Positions 30,590-41,579 of a stretch of 64,000 nucleotides of DNA are shown here, piece after piece. The DNA is taken from contig OX463832.1 in assembly GCA_949825045.1 (NCBI GenBank), positions 24,732,552 through 24,796,551 of the forward strand, written 5' to 3'. Under the pieces are notes generated by a model. That model did no database searches. It was not told the DNA's origin and worked only from the letters and a program-made list of their open reading frames with translations. The position numbers were made by a program, and so were the translations under genes. Numbering within the stretch: position 1 is the stretch's first letter; each line of letters starts with the position of its first letter. This DNA is from Argyresthia goedartella (Eukaryota; Arthropoda; Insecta; Lepidoptera; Argyresthiidae).

Positions 30590-31130
30590 CGCGGGGAGTG
30601 TTGACGCGGGAATGTGAGGGACGGAGCTATGCGATGCGATATATAAAGCTCTGTCTTTCACCTTTCGCGATGTACAGAGGCTGGCGAAGGGCATGTTCGC
30701 GCGTGCGGATACCTCACATCATCCGCATATCCGCGACATGGCTCCGTACCACGCGTGCCCGCCCGACCGCCGCCGCCTGCCACGCGACCTGGTTGCCTAG
30801 CCGGCGATCATCCAATGGAACACCCCAAGTGAGAAGATCTCCACCGCCCTCGAAGGCCCCCCGATGACCTGTCCATAGGAGTGGACAGAGGCGCTTCCTC
30901 AGGAAGAGATCCGATGATCTGACCCTGACTCCCCACGCCCCAGAATGGGTGCGTGAGATTGCTTGATTGATTGCTTTCGCGACGAAGCCCACCCCGCGCT
31001 CGCAACGCACGCTACGGACGCAGGTTGTATAGTAAAGTTGTGACCTAACAAACCTAATTTTAGAATTCGGACAGAAAGTGACCTAGCTACCAATACGGTT
31101 CTGTGAAACTACATGGAGGCACTCAATTTG
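30590..31130. other. GC-rich unassigned segment
   Basis: A GC-rich island (about 30590-31020) with overlapping open frames on both strands but no recognised protein family. Could be part of a repeat or a 5' region; not called as coding. Confidence 0.3.
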
Positions 31131-31162
31131 ATGAACAATTAGATATTTTTTTAATTTAATTT

Positions 31163-31412
31163 TAATAATAATAATAATACCTTGGACACTATTTACACAC
31201 ATTGATCTAGCCCCAAACTAGGAATCCCTGTATCTTGGGTACTAGACAACGATACACATACTTATATAGAGAAATATTATACTTAGATAGATAAACAACC
31301 ATGACTTGGGTACAAACATCCGTTCTCGTCAAACAAATATTGCCCCCACCGGGACTCGAACCCGGGACCCTGCTTCGTAGATAGGGTCACTGCCCACTCG
31401 GCCATTCGGGTC
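31163..31412 (-). repeat. tRNA-derived SINE, copy 3
   Basis: Same family as 6134-6378 and 6627-6886; the (TTA)n tail is on the left (31163-31180) and the tRNA-like head with B box is near 31350-31362. A few bases are deleted next to the B box compared with copies 1 and 2. Confidence 0.75.
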
Positions 31413-32750
31413 CTTTTAGTTTCGGTCCCGGCTCCAAACCTTTATATCCAACAGATCTTGTCCGGTTGCCAGGTTCTAGTTTTTAAATTACTTTAATTTG
31501 TTTTGTTCTGTTGGCAAGCTTCTGGAATCAGCTTAATAGACATTTTATGTTCTAAGTTATAATGGGAGTGTAATGTAACTTTATTGACCTGAGTGTGTTG
31601 TAAAAATATCTAGGTACTTACTATACTGCTTTATATTTGTATCGGTACTTACCTACTAGTACTACTTAGTATGTACTTAGAAATTATTATTTATCTTTTA
31701 CAAATGAAATTGTATTTATTGTCTCGAGTATTATGTGGTATAAAAAATATATGCTGTGTATTTCAATACACTCTTTCAACGAAGATTGGTTTGAACAAAA
31801 TAAAATAAGCATTTTGTAAGATATAAAACATTTATTAAAAACATAGATAACTTTGTCATTCATACAAACACTATGAAAAACAAAGTTACAACACAAACAT
31901 CCAGTCACATAATTACTGGCTACAACGGAGCCCTTCATCGACTCTGACTTGGCCATTTAGCGCCGCATTTAATAAAATGGATACATTCACTAACAAATAA
32001 AATGTACAGACTTGAATGTATGAATGTATGTTCAGACTCGTATAGATAATAAAAAATAAAGAAAACGGTCAAGTGCGAGTATGACATCGGACCCGCACAT
32101 GAAGGGTTCCACACCATTGTACACGGAAAAACGTAAAACGACAGCCTTTTGTACGAGTACATATAGGTACCTATTTAATTTTCAATAATAAAATATTAAA
32201 TCGACGAATAAAACTAGAGGACCGGCAACGGCATATAAAAAAACGTACCCTGCTAGAAAGCTAAAATCCTGTATTATTTCTAGATGTCGCTGAACCACGC
32301 AATAGATGCTGGGTGCTTAGGGTGACGGCGTAGTATAATCCATAGTAATATCGACGAAAAATCAGAGATGGCGTAAGCGTAAGCCTTGCTTCTTCTTAGG
32401 AAATTAACGCTTATACCGCCATCTTTCCTATAATAAGCGCGCCACCACGATACTACCTTACTAGAAATAACTTTTGAACTAGTAGCTCTATCTAGCAATA
32501 TACATTTAAACTAAAAATCGAATTACGCTTCAAAGTAGTACGGTTATTTGTCCTCAAGTTTTATTCGTCCATGATACATTCACTAACAACGTAGGACTAC
32601 ATTCAATGCCGTACATCGAAACATTGAAAAATAGTTTTGTGTATATAGTATGTAAGTATTAAACTATGTACTCAGGTTAAAGAAACTCTGCTCATTGAAA
32701 CCGGAAGTGGATAGAAATTGAGTAACTTATTTACAGAAATAAAATCAAAT
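31413..32750. other. Intergenic AT-rich stretch
   Basis: Only a short dispersed repeat motif at 32065-32115 (gtcaagtgcgagtatgac, gggttcc) is recognised. No gene or terminal repeats seen. Confidence 0.35.
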
Positions 32751-32754
32751 ATGA

Positions 32755-32985
32755 TAATAGTAGTTTATGTGACTGCTACATAATGCCTAGTTATGTACAG
32801 TTACATACACTAGTTTATCTACACACATATCATAAGCTCTCTGATGTGTTCAGGAACCGCATGTTTGTCCGGCATTGTGGCTCTGCAGTTGTTTAACTTG
32901 TTCAGTAGTACCAACTTCACAGACAAACTAGGGGCGGCACGCAGGCGGGCGTCGGCGTTCGAAATTTGACGTGTGTAGATAAATA
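32755..32985 (-). repeat. Short TIR element, copy 2 (internally deleted)
   Basis: tttatctacacacatatcat at 32813 and tgtgtagataaa near 32972, with the shared interior gtgttcaggaaccgcatg and ggcgggcgtcggcgttcgaa. The left flank (gtgactgctacataatgcc) is also shared with copies 1 and 3. Confidence 0.65.
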
Positions 32986-33384
32986 ATTAAAATAATATTA
33001 TTTATTATAATTCGAATGAGCAATTATCATCATCAATCATAAAATGACAAAGCAATTAAAAATCTTTCCCGATAAGATCGGGAGAGTCCAATTTTTCACC
33101 GATAAACAAAATGGCTAAGAAAATGGCCATACCAATGATTTCTTATAAGGGTACTTCTTTTAATTCTTGAAAATCGCTATGTTTCATTATTTAAATTTAT
33201 TTATTGCTTTCTACATTGTTATAGTGCAATAGTAACATATTTGTATATAGGTACAGGTTGTTAGATGACAATGTAGCGCCCTGTAAGGGCTTTGTAATTT
33301 ATATTAATAACTAATTAGGTAGGTATCTAAATATCAATACAATTATGTACTATAGTTTCATTATATTATTATTATTTCATCATG

Positions 33385-33841
33385 ATGATTGAGAGCTATT
33401 ATAGTAGTTTATGTGACTGCTAAATAATGGAGGGCATTAAAACTCGAGAGTGGGTTTATGAAACGAGCCGAAGGCGAGTTTCATAATAATATCACTCGAG
33501 AGTACCTAATTATGTACAGTTACATAAACTAGTTTATCTACACACATATCATAAGCTCTCTTTGATGTGTTCAGGAACCGCATGTTTGACCGGCATTGTG
33601 GTTTCTTTAGTACCAACTTCACGCAGACGGGCGTCGGCGTTCGAAATTTGAATGTCAGTACCTACTTCACAGACAAACTAGGGACGGCACGCAGGCGGGC
33701 GTCGGCGTTCGAAATTTGAATGTCATAATATAGTAGAAAAATTACACAATGAGTTTTTACCAAGTAGTTTAACATTATGCTGATCGTAACGGGCGGTTTT
33801 TGTACGCAGTAAAGAGGGTTTATGATACGTGTGTAGATAAA
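33385..33841 (-). repeat. Short TIR element, copy 3, with internal duplication and small insertion
   Basis: TIRs at 33533 and 33841. The block cggcgttcgaaatttgaatg occurs twice (near 33630 and 33703), a partial tandem duplication. The left flank contains a 33430-33505 insertion around the palindromic actcgagagt...actcgagagt not present in copy 2. Confidence 0.65.
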
Positions 33842-33954
33842 AGTATTTTATCCTATTAAAATGTTTTCATTAATTAATTAATTAATATCTTGAAATAATT
33901 CATTCATGTTATAGCTATCGCGGGGGTTAAGTTTGTGAGGGTTACCCAAATACG

Positions 33955-34144
33955 CGACGTATGACTATTAATGGACTCTGAGCTTACTTTTAACGACCAT
34001 ATTCGGGAGACTTGTAGGAGAGCCTACAAATCTCTCGGATTTGTAATGCGACAGGCGACTCGGTTTAGGGACATGTCCACGTTAATCTCATTGTACAACG
34101 CATTTGTCCGGAGTAAATTAGAATATAACACAATCATCTGGGAC
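33955..34144 (+). pseudogene. LINE reverse transcriptase C-terminal fragment, left part
   Basis: MDSELTFNDHIRETCRRAYK, SLGFVMRQATRF and FVRSKLEYNTIIWD are the standard post-RT domain of R1/Jockey-like LINEs. The frame runs exactly to the hAT-like element at 34145 and resumes after it with PHEAKYTLMLEKAQRKFA. Confidence 0.75.
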
Positions 34145-35311
34145 CACAGATATCGAGAGATAGGCCCTTGGCGCTAAGCTTGTATCGGAACCAGTGTCGC
34201 CGAAAACTAAGAACACGCATACATTTACACCACTCGTACATCAATCCCTCCGCTTTTATTGGTCAGTGCAATGTCATGCACCTATCGTCCGAACACACCC
34301 ACACTACCGCAGGTATACTAGCTAGTCGAGCTAGTGTTGGGACAATGCAAGTCAGCGTGTATCATCGATCGATTATAATTTATAGACACTGGTATAGACA
34401 GTCGTATACAATGCCGGGTTCTATAAATAAAATAGTAAATTGTTTGTAAATACGATATATTTATACGACATACGATACCCCTCTGCCTCTCTTCTTTTTT
34501 TCAACAGAATCCTTACAGCTAAAAGAAAGGCAAAGACGTTTCTGAAGGTAGAATAACTGTGAACTCTTCGGACCTGACTGAAAGCATCGGAATTTCCGAT
34601 CAATACTTATAACACCCCATTATCCTTTGTCGGGCGAGGTTTTAAACAAACTTAAAATCTAAACTGCCTGTTTGACAATCATTGGAATAACTAACAATAA
34701 ACTTACGTATTTTGAGCACTAAAATAACTATATTATTACATTAACTATATTAGTAATTGCGGAATGATAAAATCTATCGATTCAAAAACATAATTCTCCT
34801 ATCACTATCCCCATCACTATATGTCGTCTCTGTGTACGTGTAACAGTTCGCCTCCGTATCACGATGCATCTTTGCTTTCGTATTTAGATAAGTGTGAAAT
34901 ATTCATTGCATGTTAGCTTGGCAATAAGTAGTGAAATTAAGATACAAAACAAGCAATGAATAGTAAACTTAGCGAGAACAACATGACATTGTCACTTTAA
35001 TGTCAATTCGTGACGAATTTTCCGCGAATGATTTATTTTCGTAATAATGTTTATTTCTTGTGTTTTAAGAAGAAATAATAGTTGGAATGAGACTTACAAG
35101 TGATATGTGACACCGGCGTTCTTGGAGTTCACAATCACAATCACTATTTTTGCACGTGAGTATTGCACAGGTCGGCATTTTCGAAAAACAACTGAAATGA
35201 ATTCGTCACTGCGGTCGCCCGGTGACTACCGAGAATTTTTAATATCTAACCTGTCGGAGCTACATTTGTTCGCACGTGCCACGCCCCTCAACCTATCTCT
35301 CGATATCTGTG
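34145..35311. mobile_element. hAT-like non-autonomous DNA transposon, 1,167 bp
   Basis: Perfect 20-bp terminal inverted repeats, cacagatatcgagagatagg at 34145-34164 and its exact inverse at 35292-35311, flanked by a perfect 8-bp duplication tctgggac (34137-34144 and 35312-35319). 8-bp duplications occur in hAT and P-type elements. The interior has no transposase frame. Excision in thought restores the LINE frame (IIWD|PHEAKY). Confidence 0.85.
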
Positions 35312-35319
35312 TCTGGGAC

Positions 35320-35765
35320 CCACATGAGGCTAAATACACACTCATGCTGGAAAAGGCCCAACGTAAATTTGCTACTTTTATACAAAATGAAATATGGGTA
35401 TTATCCCTACTAATTCCCGGCTCTATTTGTGGCAGGGATGGTGGGGGTAGACACCCTAGAGCTGAGGCGGAAGGTATCCCTGTTGGTCCACTTTTATCTG
35501 CTCCTCCATAACAAGGTAGATAACCCGGTCGCACTACAAAGTGTTGCCCTTAGCGCGCCGGCTCGGTACACGATGTTGCGGTCACGGTCGCTCTTCGCTG
35601 CGGGTGCTGTTCGTACAGAGCACGCTCGTCACGCGCCCACTTTTCAGGCACTGACGCTACTCAATGCCTGTGTCGCCCAGCACTCAGAGTTGGACGTTTT
35701 TCTTATGCCCCTATTTATGTTTTTTAAGACTGTGTATATGGTTTTAAATAATTATAGTACATGAT
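35320..35765 (+). pseudogene. LINE reverse transcriptase C-terminal fragment, right part
   Basis: Continues 33955-34144: PHEAKYTLMLEKAQRKFA in one frame, then after a frameshift near 35430 GMVGVDTLELRRKVSLLVHF and VFLMPLFMFFK. The final codons lead to a TGA near 35764. Degenerate 5'-truncated LINE end. Confidence 0.7.
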
Positions 35766-36035
35766 AATGTTAAAGTATATACTGTTCCTCTGTTTGTCTT
35801 TATACTTTTGTTTTGTTTTTCTGTGTACTTTATTTTTATTTTATCTGTGTACGTATGTTTTGTTTGTTCGTGACGGTCACACGATTTGGTCGAAAGACTG
35901 TTGTGACACAGTAACTGTGAATAAATCTTTTAAATGATTTGATCCGCCTGGCTCTGACCCCAAATATATTTATTATATTGTAAAGTACTTTGTAATTTTT
36001 TGGAATAACAATACGTCACATTCCACTACAAGAGG

Positions 36036-36310
36036 ATTATGATCTGATCAGCAGCCTTATGGCGTAACTCTCTGAAGTTCATAGCGTGTGTCTATGGTTC
36101 ATCTCATGCTCATACAATTTCATCGATAGCGGGGTATCACCGAAGGCTTCTGGGCTTCATTCAATGAGCTTGGGTTTGGCCTCCATTATGATGCTACTTG
36201 CGTGATACCAATTTGACAGTTGACGCTGGTGCAAGGTGTCAAACGTAAAAGTCTATATGAAGTTCATAGCTCAGACGACTTACGCCATAAGTCTGCGGGT
36301 CACATCATAT
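36036..36310. repeat. Short inverted-repeat element, about 0.27 kb
   Basis: cagccttatggcgtaactc and gttcatagc on the left are mirrored by gttcatagctcagacgac and ttacgccataagtctg on the right. Non-coding MITE-like. Confidence 0.55.
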
Positions 36311-37478
36311 AAAATATGTGCCTTTTTGACACTTGGCCATGCAGATGATATTACAACACAATGATCTAGCCACCTTGTACACCTGTGCGCGTCACTAATG
36401 TACGTATATGATCCAGAGTCAATACCAAACGACTCCGTATCTGCACAAACCCATTGTTAATCGCTGGAAAACCGCGACATTTCATTCCAAAATAGTTCAC
36501 CAGGATGGGCATTAAAATCTCTAACTATGTAAACCGACTCAACGTCATTCATCACTCTCAATTAAAGCATTGGCCTTGCCCAGACACTCCGTAAACTCGG
36601 CCAAGTTGACCAGCTTATCCGTCGGCATGTACACAGACATTATAACAATATTGGAGATGCACCGGGTATCCGGCTAGGATCCGGTACCCGGCGGTTTCGG
36701 CACTTTTTCAGGATCCGGCCGGTTACCGGATAATGATGCCGGATAACGGGTAATGCCGGATAATAATAATAACAAAAAACTAACTGTTTTCATAGGAAAA
36801 TGTTTATAAAACTTTGTACTTAAATCAACATATATTTTTAACAAATTTTAGTATAAAATCAAGTCTTTATTTCTCATTTATTATTTCTTTAGTGCCGAAG
36901 TACCAGCTTTTTTTCCTTCTCCACCACGTGGAATATTGGACTAGCACAATTTACACTTGCTTGTGGCTTTTGGGCCAACATGATCAACAAAGTGCTTCCA
37001 AACTTTTTATCTTTTACCAGAGTTTGGCATGATTATTGTTAATTTAATTTAACTCAAAATCTATCAGTTCTCGTAACGAAAATAGCACCCGACAAACAAA
37101 CTCGTAAACAGATTGTGCAAAAATGAACAGAGGGGCGCGCGGGCGGGATGCGTTTGCGCTACTGCCTGCCGTCGCTGGACAGACACGCTGGTGCCATCCC
37201 TCCCCTCTCTGCCTCACCCCGCACCGCTTAGGCCTTCCGAGCGGTGGATTTTAAGGGCATTTTGCCGGGTACCCGGCGGATTCGGCAAAAATTATGCCGG
37301 GTACCCGTTACCCATTGCCCGGCCAAACCAGGATCCGACCCATCTCTAAACAATATCATGATCACAAACCGACGCCCTAATCGCAACTAATCTACCACTA
37401 TTGCACTGAATCACCGACGACGAGAACGCCTGCCTACGCCATAACAAGGCCACGCCCCCATACAGTCGCCCCGTGGTA
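36311..37478 (-). pseudogene. LINE endonuclease-domain fragment, downstream part
   Basis: Minus translation in mixed frames gives GGVALLWRR, IVIMSVYMPTDKLVNLAEF, RDFNAHPGELFWNEM and DSGSYTYISDAH, closely parallel to the plus-strand LINE at 43629 (GGLALMWRK, VFSVYMP, GDYNAHPNALFG, DSGTYTYVSEAH). It is interrupted by an hAT-like MITE (36652-37348) and by the Sailor-like element, and continues upstream at 40016. Confidence 0.75.
36652..37348. mobile_element. hAT-like MITE with 8-bp target duplication
   Basis: The termini are tggagatg...catctcta, and both subterminal parts are built of ccgggtacccggc/ggatccgg modules. The 8-bp duplication aacaatat is perfect (36644-36651 and 37349-37356). The surrounding LINE frame (HDIVIMSVYMP) reads through when the element is removed. 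Non-coding; 697 bp. Confidence 0.85.
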
Positions 37479-37494
37479 TAGGGATTGTAAGGTA

Positions 37495-37698
37495 TATAGT
37501 TAGGTTCGATATTTGTCTATGCGATAATATTGTATACGGGCCTCTTTAGAGTGGGTGTTCACTTTGACACTGTTACGTAATTTGTAATTAAAAAAAGAAA
37601 GAGGCTTGGATGTGAAAAGTCAAAGTGAACATCCACTCTAAAGAGGCCCGTATAGTATACAATATTTATCGCATAGACAAATATCGAACCTAACTATA
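37495..37698. repeat. Near-perfect hairpin MITE, 204 bp
   Basis: Arms of about 80-90 bp: tatagttaggttcgatattt...gcctctttagagtggg on the left and the inverse (cactctaaagaggc...aaatatcgaacctaactata) on the right, with a loop of about 40 bp. TA duplications flank it. It would form a long RNA hairpin if transcribed. Confidence 0.85.
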
Positions 37699-38113
37699 TA
37701 TACTCGGTGCCACGAATAAAGAGCTCTCGGAGAAACTGGCGGGGATTACTGCGCATGTGTACAGTCGCGGCATAATTCCGAAGTGCGTTTTTAGGGTTAG
37801 TGTGAAGGAATGAGTGTTCAGGACTTTCTTCACTTCTATTTTTTCTCTGTTTGATATTTTGTTGATTGGGATATTAGCCGATGTAAATAATGGACTTTGT
37901 GTCAAATAAACTATAGGTACTCTCTATTGACAACATTTGTTAACGTCAAGGTTGAAACCTATATATAAATAACCCCCTAGCATAGAATGCCCCTAGTCAC
38001 TAGGGTCTAGTGAATATAGATACTTGTAGTAATAGTCCTGCACACTCTTTTCTTCCCGCTGACTAATAATTTGTAACAATTAAACCACAATTAAGTTTTT
38101 AACACAAAAAATA

Positions 38114-39775
38114 TTATTCATCTGACAGTAATGATATTCCTTCCATTAAATCATCCTGCGATAAGGAACAAGGCTGCTGTTGGATGCTGGAGGCACTCGT
38201 AGAAGGCACTTGTTCATCGTCATTGGAAGATTCGCCATCCACATCTCCATTATCGTCACTGTCTGTACTGTCATCACTATCATCACTAACCCTTATAATG
38301 AATTGTTCTGTCATTAGATCCACGACGTGGTCGCTTTTAGTATATTCTTCTTCTACTGCTTTCACCTTGTTACACAACACCTCCCATTCTCGTGCTCCCA
38401 TTAAATTTACCTTTTCCTTTATAAGCCCAATAACAATATTGAGATTCCACTTCACATTTTTACTGCCTACATATTGTTTTATTGTAGACCAGGCCATCTC
38501 TATTGGGTTTAAGTCTGGATGATATGGTGGTAGTCTTAACACATTGTGGTTTTGCTCGGCCATTATTTTATCGATAGAAAATGACTTGAAATTTTCTTTA
38601 TGGCCTTTAATTAATTTATACAATTCCGGTTTTAACAATTTTGCATCAAATACTATACCTTTCTCAGACAGCCATGCTTGCATTTCGGCTTTTTTTGAAT
38701 TAGATGTGGGTGCGAGGTCATATTGCTTATTATGATAGGAAGCGTTATCAACTACCACGACAGAACCAGGAGGTAAATTTGGAATTAATTGTGTTTGCAG
38801 CCATTTTTCATAGTTTTCGAAGTTCATATTGTCGTGGTAGTCACCTGATTTAGAACCCGCTTTAAAAGTAAGCAACGCATTTGGGACGAAGCCTGTTTCA
38901 GATCCAGCATGTACGATTACCACACGTTGGCCTTTTGATATAGGCTGTTTAAGTCCTTTTGTAGAGCCATCCGACCAGGCCTTTGGAATCGAGTGACTTG
39001 AATCTACATATGACTCGTCTGTATATATTATGGGTCGCCCCTCTTGGCGGTATTGCTTAATCTTTTTCAGATATTCAATCCGTTTCAGGCGTAAATTTGA
39101 AGATTCAATTAGAACCTTTCGGTTATTTTCAGTTCTTTTCCATTTAAAACCTAATGCTTTGATTATGCGTCGGAGGCTTGTTTTGGATCCATCAAAATTA
39201 ATATCCTCCTGTAATTTTCTTCTCAATTTTTCAATTGTTGGAAGTTCATTATTAGTTTTGTGGTAATTGTGAATACACCTTTTTACGACACCTTGGTCAA
39301 AATTATCTAATAAGGTCACTGGTTTTTGTCGCGGTCTTTTTTTACGAGGGGTTCGAAAGACTGCAAGTAACTCTGAATTGTGTGCTTCTTTCGAAAGCCT
39401 TTTTACAGTTGCAACAGACGTTTTGGTAGCAGTTGCTGTTCTTTTCTGACCCTGGTTTAGGACATTAATAATGCCTTGCAATTTTAAGCTAGTTGTATTC
39501 ATAGCTTGTCCAAATTCTTCGCGATTTTGCTCCAAGTTATGGCAAATTTCGGTTAATATGTTTTGGTCTGTAACACTTATTGACCTGTTTCTAACTTCAT
39601 TTAAATTTTGAATTGTGGCTTCTAACAAGTTTTGTAGTGTGATGGAAGAGGTGGCTGATGTGGTCTTCGCCAGTTTTAAATCAGCAACGATTTCATCAGA
39701 CTCTTTTTTGATATAACAGTTCACATCGTAAACCATTTTTCTAGCTTGCCTAGTCAGTACTTTATTTTTCGGCAT
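38114..39775 (-). CDS. IS630-Tc1-mariner group transposase, DD82E (Sailor-like), 553 aa
   Basis: I choose ATG at 39775 (GAAAATGCC context); the frame is open further upstream only from a TTG. Numbering from this Met: an N-terminal helical region (about 1-150) longer than in Tc1, a helix-turn-helix region (about 155-225, with TIEKLRRKL and SLRRIIKALGFKW), then the DDE core: IIYTDESYVD (Asp 253), VVVVDNASYH (Asp 343) and HPDLNPIEMAW (Glu 426). The 82 residues between the last two acids define DD82E, reported for the Sailor group (from memory). An acidic tail (SDDSDDSTDSDD) ends the protein. No stop or frameshift is seen, so it may encode active enzyme. Confidence 0.88.
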   Translation of the reverse strand: MPKNKVLTRQARKMVYDVNCYIKKESDEIVADLKLAKTTSATSSITLQNLLEATIQNLNEVRNRSISVTDQNILTEICHNLEQNREEFGQAMNTTSLKLQGIINVLNQGQKRTATATKTSVATVKRLSKEAHNSELLAVFRTPRKKRPRQKPVTLLDNFDQGVVKRCIHNYHKTNNELPTIEKLRRKLQEDINFDGSKTSLRRIIKALGFKWKRTENNRKVLIESSNLRLKRIEYLKKIKQYRQEGRPIIYTDESYVDSSHSIPKAWSDGSTKGLKQPISKGQRVVIVHAGSETGFVPNALLTFKAGSKSGDYHDNMNFENYEKWLQTQLIPNLPPGSVVVVDNASYHNKQYDLAPTSNSKKAEMQAWLSEKGIVFDAKLLKPELYKLIKGHKENFKSFSIDKIMAEQNHNVLRLPPYHPDLNPIEMAWSTIKQYVGSKNVKWNLNIVIGLIKEKVNLMGAREWEVLCNKVKAVEEEYTKSDHVVDLMTEQFIIRVSDDSDDSTDSDDNGDVDGESSNDDEQVPSTSASSIQQQPCSLSQDDLMEGISLLSDE

Positions 39776-40015
39776 TTTCGACCGGGGCGAAAGATAACGT
39801 TGGGTAATATTGTATGCGACTGTACTCAAGAAGCTTCGAGACGTGCTTTCGGTGCGGGCATCGGGAAGCGACTGATCAACGAATCAGGTGCCGGCGCTGA
39901 CTACCGCCCCCGTCGCTCCTCACTTCCCCGCGCCAAACACTTGTGAAAAGTGACTACTGCGCATTCAAGGACAAAGCTCTTTAGTCGTGGCGCCGAGTAT
40001 ACCTTACAGTACCTA

Positions 40016-40545
40016 GCTAGATCGACACTTGATTTCACTCTATAGGTACTCGAAATCATCGTGAATGACTCCCAGTAGTGGAATGTCATATGGCATCAAC
40101 CACGTCTCTTGCAATGCGATGATGTCCGCCTTATCACACAACGATCTGATGTTGAACATTGAAGGTTTCAGCGATTGACAATTAAAGCTCACAAGCTGAC
40201 TAACTTTTCTTGATGATGTACTTTACATTGTTATGTGATTGCGGCTTCGAATCATCCGAGTTATGAGCTCTGTCTACCATAATGCCCATCTGACCCACAA
40301 AGCGATTCTTAGATTTTATCTAGACTTTATCTTCTTTTTTCTGGTGATAAGAGTCCAGTTATCTTGATGTCGCGCATTCTTAGTTCCAATCCTTACAATC
40401 TCAGCAACGCTAGAGCGGCTTGTAGTATGGTTTTATACGGTTAACACCTCGTAGTCAGCTGACTGGTCGCTTAGCCGAGGCAGGGGCGACGAAATAGTTT
40501 GCGCTTCTGTCTCAATTCGCTCATGTCTATCTTCTTTCTTCTAAA
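40016..40545 (-). pseudogene. LINE: end of ORF1 and start of the endonuclease domain
   Basis: Minus translation shows an ORF1 C-terminal remnant (NWTLITRKKKIK, near 40360) and then the endonuclease start LVSFNCQSLKPSMFNIRSLC and IIALQETWLMPYD. The same order occurs in the LINE at 42437-44918. It is continuous in sense with 36311-37478 once the Sailor-like element is removed. Stops and frameshifts are present. Confidence 0.7.
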
Positions 40546-40970
40546 AGGGGGTGTAGAGCCTGCCTGGCCCACTTTTTTTTCCCTTTATTTATCAAATTAC
40601 AGAGTTTTAAATACTTATCTAACTTAATGCACTACTTAAGCCACTAAGGTTTGTATATAGCACAAAATTTGTCTAGTGTATTATGAAGGTATAGGTCGAT
40701 AAAAACATTATATATAAGCATGAAGTCATTTGCTGGCTAAAAGGCAAAATAAAGTTTGTGTACGACTATGGAAGTAATGATATAAAGTGTGATTTTAATT
40801 TGTGATTGATATTTTTGAGATGGATTGATGATTTGAGTTCCTGAGAGAGACTGTTAAGAAGACGAGGAATTAGATAAGTACCTAATTCAAAGTTTCCCGT
40901 AAAAGTTATTTGCTCCTACAATCATATATATTTTTTTGGTTTGTCGGTTTTTGGACGGATAAATTGAAGA
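40546..40970. other. Spacer between LINE and DIRS element, no gene seen
   Basis: AT-rich sequence without terminal repeats or a significant frame. Confidence 0.35.
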
Positions 40971-41011
40971 ATTAATGATTAAACGAACTTACCTATGTGA
41001 AGTTCTATCAT

Positions 41012-41365
41012 AATTGTACTTCACGCGTTGTCTTCGAGATAAGTACTTAAGAGGATTATATAGATACAACATGTAAAATAAAATAATTATTTTTTCTTGG
41101 GGGTAGGTTACACTTTTCATCCGGGCTATCAGCATTTTGTCTCGTCATTTCGTTTAGATTGTATGAAACAGACTGCATATTTATTGAACCGCATGACCGA
41201 GGCCCAGGGCGGGCGGGAGTCAGTAATAATCTCTTCAGACGACGCGCTTCGTACAATTATGATAGAACTTCACATACCAAGGTAAGTTCGTTTAATCATT
41301 AATTGTACTTCGCGCGTCATCTTCGAGATTAGTACTTAAGAGGATTGTATAGATACAACATGTAG
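41012..41365. repeat. DIRS terminal and internal complementary repeats (3' side)
   Basis: Two direct copies of the terminal block (41012-41075, 41301-41365) flank a piece that repeats the start of the element: cttgggggtaggttacactt and tcatccgg correspond in inverse to 50225-50255. The motif gaacttacct/gaagttctatcataa occurs on both sides in inverse order. Confidence 0.7.
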
Positions 41366-41579
41366 ACTTTCGGAGTAGGTTCAGGAAATATCAGTCAAAC
41401 AAGTTTGTGTAACATAACATAAATTATATTTATTCTATGTGTTTATTTTTTTATGGTAAAATAATAACAAAAATAATCTTTATAAATCAAACAAAAAATT
41501 TATTAGTTTACAATTTTATTATCAAATATTGTTGTTTTGTTTGCCAAACTACATAAATTATACTATAATTAATAGATTT

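Larger units (their letters stand above)
37481..40013 (-). mobile_element. DD82E (Sailor-like) DNA transposon with a MITE in one terminal repeat
   Basis: In outside-in reading the right end is ggtactgtaaggtata then ctcggcgccacgactaaaga. The left end has the same repeat (gggattgtaaggta ... tactcggtgccacgaataaa) but split at 37494 by a 204-bp hairpin MITE. TA dinucleotides (37479-37480, 40014-40015) flank the whole, the target duplication of the IS630-Tc1-mariner group. Net length without the MITE is about 2.33 kb. It carries one intact transposase ORF on the minus strand and sits in the endonuclease region of a LINE. Confidence 0.85.

Noticed and set aside
30598..31010. Overlapping 65-98 codon frames on both strands
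   Set aside because: Due to GC-rich composition; no motif or splice structure.
35107..35319. First half of the 134-codon frame
   Set aside because: Lies in the hAT-like element and only joins the LINE frame by chance after 35320.
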